This document shows, piece after piece, positions 1 to 8,650 of a stretch of 64,000 bases of DNA; the stretch's first letter is position 1; the number at the start of each line of letters is the position of its first letter. Source of the DNA: an uncultured bacterium (lineage in GTDB: Bacteria; Cyanobacteriota; Vampirovibrionia; Gastranaerophilales; Gastranaerophilaceae); NCBI GenBank assembly GCA_949288725.1, contig CASELF010000042.1, forward strand, positions 1-64,000, given 5' to 3'. Under the pieces are notes generated by a model, which worked only from the letters and a program-made list of their open reading frames with translations, was not told the DNA's origin and did no database searches. The position numbers and the translations under genes were made by a program.

Positions 1-120
1 ATCAATACTTTCTTCAATTTGTTCCGGAGTTAGATTTTGATAAGATGAAAAAGTTACAGACTTTCTCAAATTGCTGCCTGCCATAATATAATTATATTGT
101 GCAATTGCACCAATTCTCAT
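1..120 (-). CDS. N-terminal fragment of an unknown protein (runs off the window)
   Basis: An open frame starts with ATG at 120 and runs leftward off the window edge, giving 40 codons that begin MRIGAIAQYNYIM. A strong Shine-Dalgarno (GGAGGT, 124-129 on the complementary strand) precedes the ATG at good spacing, which is the main reason to believe it. I do not recognise the family and the rest of the protein is not visible. It is divergent from the tRNA-Met gene. Confidence 0.6.
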   Translation of the reverse strand, partial: MRIGAIAQYNYIMAGSNLRKSVTFSSYQNLTPEQIEESID

Positions 121-270
121 ATTACCTCCTTATTTGTAAGGTGAACCTAACAAATAAAATATTAAAACTACAGGGAAAATTTGTCAAGCCAAAATGATTA
201 AAACTACTTGAAAAATTTTTATATTTGTGTGAGAATGATTACACGACTTGAGTTAGAAGTTACAAAACAT

Positions 271-344
271 GGCTGGGTAGCTCAGTTGGTGAGAGCGTTC
301 GGCTCATACCCGAAAGGTCGACAGTTCGAATCTGTCCCCAGCTA
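271..344 (+). tRNA. tRNA-Met (CAT), elongator type
   Basis: A complete 74-nt cloverleaf can be folded. The acceptor GGCTGGG pairs with CCCAGCT (G1-U72 wobble) with discriminator A; the D stem is GCTC/GAGC; the anticodon stem TTCGG/CCGAA holds loop CTCATAC with anticodon CAT at 305-307; the T stem is GACAG/CTGTC around TTCGAAT. The anticodon stem lacks the three G-C pairs of initiator tRNA, so this is read as elongator Met. The 3' CCA is not encoded. Confidence 0.95.
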
Positions 345-347
345 AAT

Positions 348-388
348 AAAAGGACCGGATATTTTATCCGGTCCTTTTATTTTTTTTG
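348..388 (+). terminator. Rho-independent terminator after tRNA-Met
   Basis: AAAGGACCGGAT and ATCCGGTCCTTTT form a long GC-rich hairpin with a tiny loop, followed by a run of eight or more T, starting four bases after the tRNA. Confidence 0.93.
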
Positions 389-404
389 TTACATTACAGG
401 CAGA

Positions 405-438
405 TAAAAAAGAGTTCCAAATTTTGAAACTCTTTTTT
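405..438 (-). terminator. Terminator of the PC4-like gene
   Basis: A-tract/GAGTT and AACTC/T-tract arms form a hairpin flanked by A and T runs, so it can work in both directions. It lies just beyond the stop of the leftward gene at 463-705. Confidence 0.75.
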
Positions 439-462
439 ATATTTGAACTTTTTATTTATATA

Positions 463-705
463 TTAGGCTTCCATTTCTTCTGCCATGAATTCTTGTTTTG
501 CTGTTTCGATTGCTTCTGTTAGTATATCGATTTGATCCGGGGTAAAAGTTACTCCTTTTTTGGTTGGAAGCCAGGTTGCTCCGTCATCTGTTGTGTAAAA
601 TATGCGCATATTTAAGTAACTTTTTCCTTTATATTCACTAATTGAGATTTGTAATTGTTCGGTATCTGTTCTATCTATTGTTGCTAAAATTTTTGCATCT
701 GCCAT
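463..705 (-). CDS. PC4/p15-type transcriptional coactivator domain protein
   Basis: An 80-residue protein beginning MADAKILATID. Residues about 21-60 (ISEYKGKSYLNMRIFY, then DDGATWLPTKKGVTF) fit the PC4 fold: a KGK basic strand, an aromatic strand, the W-P-T-KKG turn and a closing helix. Bacterial PC4 domains bind single-stranded DNA and are thought to act as nucleoid or transcription accessory proteins; this role is inferred from the family. Start is supported by AAGGAG before the ATG. Acidic tail (MAEEMEA). It is monocistronic with its own terminator, downstream of gyrA and the small secreted protein on the same strand. Confidence 0.75.
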   Translation of the reverse strand: MADAKILATIDRTDTEQLQISISEYKGKSYLNMRIFYTTDDGATWLPTKKGVTFTPDQIDILTEAIETAKQEFMAEEMEA

Positions 706-770
706 TGTTCTCTCCTTTTATTTTTTACCCTTATAATCCTAGCATAAATTATATTTCTATGTAAATATGA

Positions 771-1049
771 TTACTTGCAATCTTCAATAATGCCGTATGT
801 TCTATCGACAGCAAAACCTTTTATATTTGTTATATCTCCGGATGTCCATATTTTTAAATTATTACACTCATTGCAGATACATTTATATTTATTTCCTTGA
901 TAAAAAAAGCATATAGCATTTGCTTTATTTGGTTTTGTTGGTTTAAAAATATAGTCCAAATTTTTTACTACATAGTACTCCGTCGAAAAAACGGGGTAAG
1001 ACACTGTTAACAATGCCATAATAAGTATTATTTTGGTTAAATTTTTCAA
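771..1049 (-). CDS. Small secreted Cys-containing protein, unknown function
   Basis: A 92-codon frame starting with TTG at 1049, 22 bases after the gyrA stop and preceded by AGGG. Residues 1-22 (basic start, hydrophobic ILIMALLTVSYPVFS, cleavage after FS) look like a Sec signal peptide. The mature part contains a KCICNEC cluster and a C-terminal Cys, suggesting disulfides or metal binding outside the cytoplasm. No family recognised. An ATG eleven codons in is an alternative start but would cut the signal peptide. Probably co-transcribed with gyrA by read-through; whether that matters is unknown. Confidence 0.6.
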   Translation of the reverse strand: MKNLTKIILIMALLTVSYPVFSTEYYVVKNLDYIFKPTKPNKANAICFFYQGNKYKCICNECNNLKIWTSGDITNIKGFAVDRTYGIIEDCK

Positions 1050-1071
1050 TTTTTAAACCCTATGCTATATT

Positions 1072-3630
1072 CTATTCGGACTTTTCTTCCTCAAGCAAAC
1101 TCGTTTGTTGTACTGAAGAATCTTCTGTGTTTGGTGTTTCTGATGGTTTATTCTTCAATGTAACATCATCCTCATCAGGATTAATGATTTTGTTAACTGA
1201 GCATACAACATCATTTTCATTCAGATTTTGTGCTCTAACACCTGTTGCAGGACGTCCTTGACGAGAAATTGAGCCGGCATTCAATCTTGTTACAACCCCG
1301 TTTGCTGTTACTAACATAATATCATCTGAATCTCTTACAATAGTTAATGCAACAAGTCTTGATGCGCTTGTTTTGAATTTAGTTGCAATCAAGCCTATTC
1401 CGCCTCTGTTTTGTGTTCTGAATTCAGAAAGTTTGGTTCTTTTTCCAAATCCGTCTGAAGTTACTACCAGCAAATCTGCATCATAATCTTGCGGAACTAT
1501 ATCGCAGCCTACAATTTCATCACCCGTGCGTAATTTCATAGAAATTACCCCTCTTGCGCTTCTGCCAAGCGGTCTTAAATCTTGTATCGGGAATCTGATT
1601 GCCATACCGCATGATGTTCCGATAATGATTTCATCTTTTGCTGTTGCTAATTTTACCCAACACAAACTATCGCCTTCATCTAATCCGATAGCAATAATTC
1701 CGCTTCGTCTGATATTTGCAAAATTATCAAGTTCTATACGTTTGATATTACCTTTTTTAGTCAACATAATTAAGTTCAAATCTTTAGAGAATGAACTTAC
1801 AGGAACAACTGCTGTTATATGTTCATCCTGATCAATAGGAAGAACATTAACTATTGGCAAGCCTTTTGACTGGCGTCCGCCTTCTGGGAAATCATATACA
1901 TTCAGGCTGTATACAGTACCTTTTGATGAGAAGAACAATACTTTATCATGCATCATTGCAGTGAAGAAATGTTGAATATCATCATCTTCTTTTGTTTTAA
2001 TACCTGATTTGCCTCTGGTTGCTCTGTTTTGACGTTCAAATGTATCTAGTGAAATACGTTTCAAATATCCTTGGTGTGTTATGAATACTGCCATTGGAGT
2101 ATTTGGAGTCAAATCTTCTATTGTAACTTCACCTTGTTCAGGTAATATTTGAGTTTTTCTGTCATCGCCATATTTTTCTTTATCTTCAAGAAGTTCGGCT
2201 TTAATAATATCAAGAACTTTTTGACGACTTGCAAGAATAGACTCGTATTCAGCAATTTTTTTCAATAATTCTTCGTATTCTGCTTTTACTTTGTCCTGTT
2301 CTAGTCCTGTCAAACGTCTTAATTGCATTTCTAATATCGCATTTGCCTGATCAGCATCAAGTCCAAATCTGCTCATCAATCCTTCTCTTGCAATATCTGT
2401 GGTTTTTGATGTTTTGATTAATTCAATAACTTCATCAATAGAGCCAAGTGCAATTATTAAACCGGCTAAAATATGTGCTCTGATTTTTGCCTTTTTAAGG
2501 AAGAAAATTGTTCTTCTTGTTACAATTTCAATTCTGTGTTCTACAAATTCGTTTAATACTTCATACAGATTTAATAATCTAGGTTGTTTTCCGCATAGCG
2601 CAACCATATTAACACCAAATGTTGTAGCAAGTTGAGTGTATTTATATAAGTTATTTCTTACGACATCAGGTTTTGCATCTCGTTTTAATTCAATAACAAT
2701 TCGCATACCTTCTCTGTCTGATTCATCACGAATATCAGAAATACCTGTAATCTTTTGATCTTTAACAAGTTCTGCAATTTTTTCAATCAATTGTGCTTTA
2801 TTGACCTGATATGGAATTTCAGTAACAACAATTGCAGTTCTTGCTTGACGTCCTGCTCCGCCTGAAATTTCTTCAAAACCTGAAACAGCAGACATTTTGA
2901 TAGAGCCTCTGCCTGTTTCGTATGCTTGTTTGATATCGTTTAGACCAATAATAGTTGCTGCTGTAGGGAAATCAGGTCCTTTAATATATTCCATAAGTTC
3001 AGGAATAGTAATTTTCGGATTTTCAATAAGTGCAATAGTTCCGTCAACAACTTCTGCAAGGTTATGTGGAGGAATATTTGTCGCCATACCAACAGCAATA
3101 CCTGATACTCCGTTTAGTAACAGCATTGGAAGTCTTACAGGAAGTACTGAAGGTTCTTGAAGTGAACCGTCAAAGTTCGGTTCAAATTCAACTGTTTCAC
3201 AATCAATATCAGCAAGCATTGATTGGGTAATTTTGTGCATACGCGCTTCTGTATAACGCATTGCAGCAGCTCCGTCACCGTCAACAGAACCGAAGTTTCC
3301 GTGTCCGTCAACCATTAGGTATCTGGTTGAAAAGTCTTGTGCCATACGAACTAATGCTTCATATACAGAACTGTCACCGTGAGGGTGGTATTTACCAAGA
3401 ACTTCACCAACGATTCTGGCACATTTTCTAAATGGCTTGTCAGGATACATTCCAAGTTCATTCATTGCATATAAGATACGTCTGTGTACAGGTTTTAAAC
3501 CATCTCTGACATCTGGTAATGCGCGTCCTACAATTACACTCATCGCATAATCTATATAAGAACGTTTCATCTCTTCCCTTATATTAACTGGAACAATTTT
3601 CCCGTGATCAAACATATTTTGCTGTGTCAA
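1072..3630 (-). CDS. gyrA: DNA gyrase subunit A
   Basis: Type IIA topoisomerase subunit that cuts and rejoins DNA to add negative supercoils, with GyrB. 852 residues, normal length. The catalytic tyrosine is Tyr126 in AAMRYTEAR; the [11 protein letters not shown] helix (82-92) carries Ser87 and Glu91 at the quinolone positions 83 and 87 of E. coli, so no classical resistance change is seen. The C-terminal beta-pinwheel carries the GyrA box as [10 protein letters not shown], the degenerate form I know from cyanobacterial GyrA rather than QRRGGKG. The tail is acidic (EDDVTLKN to EEEKSE). ParC is the main alternative, but cyanobacterial-type GyrA fits the whole sequence better. Confidence 0.95.
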   Translation of the reverse strand: MTQQNMFDHGKIVPVNIREEMKRSYIDYAMSVIVGRALPDVRDGLKPVHRRILYAMNELGMYPDKPFRKCARIVGEVLGKYHPHGDSSVYEALVRMAQDFSTRYLMVDGHGNFGSVDGDGAAAMRYTEARMHKITQSMLADIDCETVEFEPNFDGSLQEPSVLPVRLPMLLLNGVSGIAVGMATNIPPHNLAEVVDGTIALIENPKITIPELMEYIKGPDFPTAATIIGLNDIKQAYETGRGSIKMSAVSGFEEISGGAGRQARTAIVVTEIPYQVNKAQLIEKIAELVKDQKITGISDIRDESDREGMRIVIELKRDAKPDVVRNNLYKYTQLATTFGVNMVALCGKQPRLLNLYEVLNEFVEHRIEIVTRRTIFFLKKAKIRAHILAGLIIALGSIDEVIELIKTSKTTDIAREGLMSRFGLDADQANAILEMQLRRLTGLEQDKVKAEYEELLKKIAEYESILASRQKVLDIIKAELLEDKEKYGDDRKTQILPEQGEVTIEDLTPNTPMAVFITHQGYLKRISLDTFERQNRATRGKSGIKTKEDDDIQHFFTAMMHDKVLFFSSKGTVYSLNVYDFPEGGRQSKGLPIVNVLPIDQDEHITAVVPVSSFSKDLNLIMLTKKGNIKRIELDNFANIRRSGIIAIGLDEGDSLCWVKLATAKDEIIIGTSCGMAIRFPIQDLRPLGRSARGVISMKLRTGDEIVGCDIVPQDYDADLLVVTSDGFGKRTKLSEFRTQNRGGIGLIATKFKTSASRLVALTIVRDSDDIMLVTANGVVTRLNAGSISRQGRPATGVRAQNLNENDVVCSVNKIINPDEDDVTLKNKPSETPNTEDSSVQQTSLLEEEKSE

Positions 3631-3737
3631 ACCTCTATCCTCCGGTGTCTGATTTACTTCTTATCCCTATAATAGCACAAACATAACCTTTGGGGTATTT
3701 TTAAAATAATCTTTACATTAGATTAAGTTTCTTATAT

Positions 3738-3776
3738 AAACAGGGTGGGCAGGATGAAATCCTGCCCACCCTGTTT
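3738..3776 (-). terminator. Long perfect hairpin between hom and gyrA
   Basis: An 18-bp perfect inverted repeat (arms AAACAGGGTGGGCAGGAT and its complement) with a 3-base loop. It lies 14 bases after the leftward hom stop and about 110 bases before gyrA. The following U-run is weak in the leftward direction, so termination is likely but not certain. Confidence 0.8.
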
Positions 3777-3789
3777 ATTTGTTATAAAG

Positions 3790-5064
3790 TTATATTTGAA
3801 CTCTTATTAAACTGTTTACTTTGGTGATTGCTTTATCGTTATTCAAGATATTGATAACATTTTGCATATCTTTTTCTTTGCATAATTCTGTAATAACAGT
3901 AATGATTGCAGCATTATTGCTAAATACTTCTTTTTGAACAATGCTTGCAAGGCTTATGTTATTATCTTCGCAGGCTTTACCGATTCTTCCGATTACACCA
4001 ATGCTGTTTTGTGCTGTAATTGAAAGATAATATTTGTTTTCGGTTTCAGATATATCAATCATTTCAGCATTTTCGCTATGGTGACATCTCATCATCGGTA
4101 ATAAATAATCAGTTTTGCCGATTTCAGATGCTATTGCTAAGATATCTCCGACAACTGAACTTGCTGTTGGAAATTCTCCGGCGCCAGGCCCTGAAAGCGT
4201 TACGTCCCCTACCGGATGACCTGATAGGCTGACTGCATTTGTTACATAATTTATGTGTGCAAGGGTTTGTGTTATCGGTACAAGCATTGGATGTACTCTT
4301 ACATCTGCTTTGCCTTCTTTGTTAAGTTCTGCAGATGCTATAAGTTTTATCTTATAACCCATTTCATTTGCTGCTTGCATATCTTGCGCTCTAATTTTTG
4401 TAATTCCTTCTCTATATACCTTGTCTATTTTTATTCTCTTGCCAAAGGCTATAGTTGCAAGTGTTGTGATTTTATATGCAGCATCATATCCTTCTACATC
4501 ACCTGTTGGGTCTGCTTCTGCGTATCCCAATTCTTGTGCTTCTTTTAACACATCTTCATAAGATGCACCTTGCATATCCATCTTGGTTAAGATGTAGTTT
4601 GTTGTCCCGTTTAAGATGGCCTTAATCTTATTGATTTTGTTTCCTGCAAGAATTGTTTTTATAGGCATTATTAAAGGAATTCCGCCAGCAATTGCGGCTT
4701 CATATAATACAACCTTGTTATTTGCCTCTGCAAATTTGAACAATTCTTCACCGTGTTTTGCTAAAAGTTCTTTGTTTGCAGTAACAATATGTTTGCCGTT
4801 TTTAATTGCAGTTTCAATCAAGTCAAATGCTGGCTCAAGCCCGCCTATAAGTTCCGCAACTATTTCTATCTCAGGATCATTTACAACTTCATAAGGATCT
4901 TCTGTTATAATATTTTCATCAAGCCCTTCAATATTGCGTTTTTTGTGCTTGTTGCGTACTGCAATCTTGGTAATTTCTATGTTGTCAAAGTTTTGCAGTG
5001 TCTTATATACACCGCTTCCGACTGTTCCCAGTCCAATTAGTCCGATTTTAATTTTCTTTTCCAT
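3790..5064 (-). CDS. hom: Homoserine dehydrogenase
   Basis: Reduces aspartate semialdehyde to homoserine in threonine/methionine synthesis. With the start used here (ATG at 5064) the protein is 424 residues: NAD(P)-binding GLGTVG at 11-16, the catalytic domain with NKELLAKHG and the GTTNYIL and GYAEADPTGDVEG signatures, and a C-terminal ACT domain (about 347-424, YYLSITAQNSIGVIGRIG) for amino-acid feedback. The frame stays open to an ATG at 5112, but the extra 16 residues have no place in the family. A -10-like TATACT lies only 7 bases before ATG 5064 and there is no Shine-Dalgarno, so the message may be leaderless. Divergent from rpmB. Confidence 0.93.
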   Translation of the reverse strand: MEKKIKIGLIGLGTVGSGVYKTLQNFDNIEITKIAVRNKHKKRNIEGLDENIITEDPYEVVNDPEIEIVAELIGGLEPAFDLIETAIKNGKHIVTANKELLAKHGEELFKFAEANNKVVLYEAAIAGGIPLIMPIKTILAGNKINKIKAILNGTTNYILTKMDMQGASYEDVLKEAQELGYAEADPTGDVEGYDAAYKITTLATIAFGKRIKIDKVYREGITKIRAQDMQAANEMGYKIKLIASAELNKEGKADVRVHPMLVPITQTLAHINYVTNAVSLSGHPVGDVTLSGPGAGEFPTASSVVGDILAIASEIGKTDYLLPMMRCHHSENAEMIDISETENKYYLSITAQNSIGVIGRIGKACEDNNISLASIVQKEVFSNNAAIITVITELCKEKDMQNVINILNNDKAITKVNSLIRVQI

Positions 5065-5186
5065 GTGTTTCAGTATAACATAAAATGTTTTATTTGTAAT
5101 TAAATTTAACATGCCCTTGCAAAAAACTATTTTTTGTATATCATTAAGATATTAGTCGAATAATTACTAGAAAAGGAAATAAAGTC

Positions 5187-5378
5187 ATGGCAAAACATTG
5201 TGAAATTTGTGGCAAAGCCCCAATTAAAGCAGCTAAATTAACTTTCTCACATAAGCAAATTGTTCATACCCAAGAACCTAACTTGCAAACAGTTAAGGCT
5301 GTTGTTAATGGCGCAACAAAGAAAATCAGAGTTTGTACTTCTTGCCTAAAAGCAGGTAAAGTTCGCAAAGCTGTATAA
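5187..5378 (+). CDS. rpmB: 50S ribosomal protein L28
   Basis: 63 residues, normal length, with the L28 core (TFSHKQIVHTQEPNLQTVKA). It is the zinc-binding type: CEIC (5-8) and CTSC near the C terminus form a four-cysteine site. AAAAGGAAATAAAGTC before the ATG supplies the ribosome binding site. Single gene with its own terminator. Confidence 0.96.
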   Translation: MAKHCEICGKAPIKAAKLTFSHKQIVHTQEPNLQTVKAVVNGATKKIRVCTSCLKAGKVRKAV

Positions 5379-5395
5379 ATTTTTAAAAGTTTAAT

Positions 5396-5430
5396 AAAAA
5401 AGGAACTCTATTTTAGAGTTCCTTTTTTTT
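5396..5430 (+). terminator. Terminator of rpmB
   Basis: AAAGGAACTCTA and TAGAGTTCCTTT form a hairpin with a TTT loop followed by T8. Confidence 0.93.
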
Positions 5431-5678
5431 GCAATAAAAATAGCCGCGTTAATCGGCTTTTTCGGTAAAAGGTTAGTGTGTAGGAGAAAATAAAGAAAAA
5501 GAAAATGGTTTATCTACTCTATATATACCCAAGATATCCTACCTTGTAACATGTAATGACCTATTTGTTACATAACTTTACAATTACTATTGGTTTGGTA
5601 GGGGTTTTGAGAGATATTTTGGTTTGCATTTCGGATGTGTTTTGAGTAAAATGTTTACTATAGTTAGAAGGGGATAAG
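5431..5678. other. Gene-free region before lptB
   Basis: About 250 bases with no credible reading frame. It holds a small hairpin AGCCG/CGGCT (5441-5458) followed by T5, possibly a second weak terminator, and the lptB ribosome binding site (AGAAGGGGA). I could not place a convincing -35/-10 pair for lptB. Confidence 0.6.
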
Positions 5679-6404
5679 ATGAAAATTGAGGCTAAGAACT
5701 TAGTTAAGATATATGGGGAAAGAAGTGTTGTATCGGATATTTCTTTTGATATAAATAAAGGAGAGGTTGTTGGGTTGTTGGGGCCTAATGGTGCCGGTAA
5801 AACTACTACATTCTATATGATTGTAGGTTTGGTAAAGCCAAATTCCGGAACAGTAACGATTGATGGAACTGAGATTACTAATTGGCCTATGCACAAACGT
5901 TCAAGAGCCGGAATCGGTTATTTGCCTCAGGAAGCATCAAGTTTTAGAACTTTATCTGTGGAAGATAATATCAAGTTAGTTTTAGAGATGAATATGAAAC
6001 TGACTGAATGTGAAAAGAAGGCAAAATTAGAGGAGTTGTTGGCAGAATTTGGGGTTGCAAGACTTAGAAAAGCTGCTGCAATTTCTTTATCAGGTGGTGA
6101 AAGAAGAAGGGTAGAACTTGCAAGAGCACTTGCTGCTAGTCCTGATTTTATTTTGCTTGATGAACCTTTTACAGGTATTGACCCGATTGCGATTGGTGAA
6201 ATTAAGGATAATATTAGAAAATTGTCTGAGGACAAAGGTTTAGGGGTTTTGATTACTGACCACAACCCGAAGGCTACATTGTCTATTACTGACAGAGCTT
6301 ATGTAATTTTTGACGGAAGAATTAAAATTCAGGGTAAAAGTACTGATGTTGCGGTTGACCCTGTTGCTAAAGAATTTTATTTAGGAAAGGATTTCACTTT
6401 ATAA
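5679..6404 (+). CDS. lptB: LPS export ABC transporter ATPase LptB
   Basis: ATPase that powers extraction of lipopolysaccharide from the inner membrane into the Lpt bridge. 241 residues: Walker A GPNGAGKTT (35-43), Q-loop in YLPQEASSFRTLSV typical of LptB, signature LSGGERRRVE, Walker B FILLDEPFTGID, H-loop TDHN. The PQEAS-FR-L pattern and the C-terminal DPVAKEFYLG are specific to LptB among ABC ATPases. AAGGGGAT precedes the ATG. The stop overlaps the next ATG by one base (TAATG), so the permease is translationally coupled. Confidence 0.95.
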   Translation: MKIEAKNLVKIYGERSVVSDISFDINKGEVVGLLGPNGAGKTTTFYMIVGLVKPNSGTVTIDGTEITNWPMHKRSRAGIGYLPQEASSFRTLSVEDNIKLVLEMNMKLTECEKKAKLEELLAEFGVARLRKAAAISLSGGERRRVELARALAASPDFILLDEPFTGIDPIAIGEIKDNIRKLSEDKGLGVLITDHNPKATLSITDRAYVIFDGRIKIQGKSTDVAVDPVAKEFYLGKDFTL

Positions 6405-7522
6405 TGAGTTTCAAATTTCCTAAAATTACTATATATGACAGATACATGTTTAAGCAGGTAGCATTGGCATCTATGGTGGCTATTTTGCTATTTACCATTG
6501 TTTGGGTTGCACCTGAAATGTTATTAAATATTATCAAAGGTGCATTGGCTGGCGAGTATGGTTTGAAAACGGCTGTGTATTTGTTCATTTGCGAGTTGCC
6601 TAAGATTTTAGAAAAGGCTTTTCCTGTTGGTTTGTTGTTAGGTTCTTTATTTACATTTGACAAAATGAGTAAGGATTCTGAGTTAACAATATTCAGGGCT
6701 GTTGGAATGTCTTTTCCTAGGATTATTGCTCCTGTTGTTCTGTTGGGAGTTATTTTCACTGTGTGTTCGTTTTTAATTGCGGGAAAATTAACTTCAAAAT
6801 CAGAAGACAAATTGAGGGCTATTCGTGGGGATGTAATTTCTACTCAATATATTTATGCTCAAAAAGATAAAAAAGGTCATCCTCGAATGGCTGTTGTTGT
6901 TTCAAAATCTTATGGGCGTGAGTTGCGAAGGGTTATTGTTTTGGACTTTTCTAATAATATTTATCAGGATGTGCATCAACTTAATCATATTTATTCAGCC
7001 GAGACAGGTTATGCTTATGACAATCGATGGGAGTTGTATAATGTGACTAATTACAAAATCTCACCTGATGGAATTTTTGAATCTATAGGCAATATTGATA
7101 AAATGAATATATTAGAGGGTGAATCGGCTAAAAATGCTTTTACACTTTTAACTTATTCATCTGTTAAGGTGCGTGATATTAACAATAAAAATTTAAGGCG
7201 GTATGTTAAACTTTTGAAGAAAGAAAATTTAACAGAAGAATATAATTCTATGTTAAATAAGTATTTACAAAGGTTTACGCAACCTTTGGTATGTTTGTTG
7301 ATGGCGGTTTTGGGTAGTTTGTTAGGGTTTAGCAAGCCGCGTGAACAAAAGTTTATCGGAATGGTTATCGCTATTGGTATGATTTTCCTTTATTATGTTA
7401 CGCTTCCGTTCTTTGATTTGTTGGCGGAAAAAGGAATTTTATCACCTTATATTACTTCAACTCTTCCGATATTGGCATTTATATATGCTATTAGTGTATT
7501 CTACAAGATAAAGGATTTGTAA
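6404..7522 (+). CDS. LptF/LptG family LPS export permease
   Basis: Inner-membrane half of the LptBFG extractor. 372 residues with the YjgP/YjgQ layout: a start that enters the membrane (DRYMFKQVALASMVAILLF), further helices at about 45-85 and 104-125, a large periplasmic beta-rich region (about 130-275), then three C-terminal helices (about 290-306, 313-336, 346-366). GLLLGSLFTFDKMSKDSELTI matches the coupling helix region that contacts LptB. Only one permease gene is present here; the partner is either elsewhere or the protein works as a homodimer, as in some cyanobacteria. I cannot decide between LptF and LptG. Confidence 0.9.
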   Translation: MSFKFPKITIYDRYMFKQVALASMVAILLFTIVWVAPEMLLNIIKGALAGEYGLKTAVYLFICELPKILEKAFPVGLLLGSLFTFDKMSKDSELTIFRAVGMSFPRIIAPVVLLGVIFTVCSFLIAGKLTSKSEDKLRAIRGDVISTQYIYAQKDKKGHPRMAVVVSKSYGRELRRVIVLDFSNNIYQDVHQLNHIYSAETGYAYDNRWELYNVTNYKISPDGIFESIGNIDKMNILEGESAKNAFTLLTYSSVKVRDINNKNLRRYVKLLKKENLTEEYNSMLNKYLQRFTQPLVCLLMAVLGSLLGFSKPREQKFIGMVIAIGMIFLYYVTLPFFDLLAEKGILSPYITSTLPILAFIYAISVFYKIKDL

Positions 7523-7523
7523 T

Positions 7524-8333
7524 ATGAAATATTTTAAGAAGTTGTTATTTATATTATTTTTAATGGTTGCTTGTGTTAATCCGACTTTTGCTTTTGGGGA
7601 TATCAGCGTAACTAAAGATAATGGTGTTTATCATATTATTTTGAAAGGCGAACGTATTAAAAAGAAGATGAACTTCGTTGTTTCTGAGGATTTAATCACA
7701 AATAGAGAAGCTCATATCAGAGGACGTTCTGAATTGACAATTAACACAGGATTTTTTGATCCTAATAATGCCAAAACAATATCATATATCGTGACGGATA
7801 GAATGATTTCCGGTGATCCGATGTTTAACAGTGCTTTGTTGGCTAACCCTTTTTTCAGAAAAAATATGAATAAAATTTTAAACCGTTCAGAATTTAGGAT
7901 TATGGAATGTGGTAACAAAAGAGAATATGCAATAGTTTCTCACAAATCTGAAGTGCCTTTTGGTTGTGTTGTAGAAACTTCAGCACAGGGTGGACCTTTG
8001 ATTTTGCCTGAATTGCGTTTGGAAGAAGAAGGTTTTATTGTAAAAAATGATAAGGGTGAAGTTATTAGAGAATCTGCTCATGTTTTGCACAAAACTGCTC
8101 GTACTATTATCGGTATAAAAGGTACTGATGAATGTCATATTTTGATTATTACTGATGAAAATCCTATGGATATGTATGAAGTTCAAAAATTGTGCAAGGA
8201 TTTGCAACTTGATAGGGCTATGGCTTTTGATGGCGGAAGTTCAACATCATTTAATTACAAAAATATTGAAGTCGTTTCAACTAAAGGTGATGGCGCAGGC
8301 AGAATGTTGAAATCCTTTATGGTAATTCACTAG
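7524..8333 (+). CDS. Exported phosphodiester glycosidase (NAGPA-domain) protein
   Basis: 269 residues. Residues 1-23 form a Sec signal peptide ending PTFA. The rest shows the NAGPA-domain motifs: INTGFFD, QGGPLIL, RTIIGI and AFDGGSSTSF near the C terminus. The family includes the uncovering enzyme that removes GlcNAc from a phosphodiester; bacterial members are thought to act on phosphodiester-linked sugars of envelope polymers. It follows lptF-like after one base, so it belongs to the lptB operon and probably acts in the periplasm on an envelope glycan. Substrate unknown. Confidence 0.85.
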   Translation: MKYFKKLLFILFLMVACVNPTFAFGDISVTKDNGVYHIILKGERIKKKMNFVVSEDLITNREAHIRGRSELTINTGFFDPNNAKTISYIVTDRMISGDPMFNSALLANPFFRKNMNKILNRSEFRIMECGNKREYAIVSHKSEVPFGCVVETSAQGGPLILPELRLEEEGFIVKNDKGEVIRESAHVLHKTARTIIGIKGTDECHILIITDENPMDMYEVQKLCKDLQLDRAMAFDGGSSTSFNYKNIEVVSTKGDGAGRMLKSFMVIH

Positions 8334-8366
8334 GCAATTTTGTGAAGAAATTTTATAGATATTTTA

Positions 8367-8400
8367 AAACCTGTAAAGTATAATTCCTTACAGGTTTTAT
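8367..8400 (+). terminator. Terminator of the lptB operon
   Basis: AAAACCTGTAA and TTACAGGTTTT form an 11-bp stem (one bulge) followed shortly by TTATTATTTTTT. Confidence 0.88.
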
Positions 8401-8443
8401 TATTTTTTGTATTATGTTTTGAGTTTTATTTTTATGCTGATTA

Positions 8444-8634
8444 GACCCTGAAACAAGTTCAGGGTGACGTGTTTATTTATTCCTGAAACAAGTTAGTGTG
8501 ATATGTTTATTTGCCCCTGAAACGATTTTGATTGTAGTTTGGTAAAATAATTTTTGTCACCCTGAACTTGTTTCAGGGTCTAAATGTTAAAATATTTCTT
8601 ATTTGTCTAATTTTGAAACAAATTCAGAATGATA
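8444..8634. repeat. Cluster of palindromic REP-like elements (CCTGAAACAAGTTCAGG)
   Basis: This fills most of the 317-base gap between the lptB operon and the matrixin gene. A full copy at 8444-8471 (CCCTGAA, spacer ACAAG, TTCAGGG, then TGACGTG), a full inverted copy at 8556-8581, and three eroded copies at about 8481-8503, 8513-8533 and 8611-8634. The same family appears at 48466-48728 with different but compensating stem bases. No gene seen. Confidence 0.85.
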
Positions 8635-8650
8635 ATTAAATGATTAGCGA

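Noticed and set aside
271-344. Reading the tRNA-Met as the initiator
   Set aside because: The anticodon stem lacks the GGG/CCC pairs and position 1-72 is a G-U pair rather than a mismatch.
1526-3160. Forward reading frames of 78-101 codons inside gyrA
   Set aside because: They are opposite-strand shadows of gyrA with no ribosome site, and gyrA motifs are unmistakable on the other strand.
5506-5550. 14-codon ATG frame before lptB as a leader peptide
   Set aside because: The ribosome-like TAGGAG is too far from the ATG and there is no attenuator structure after it.
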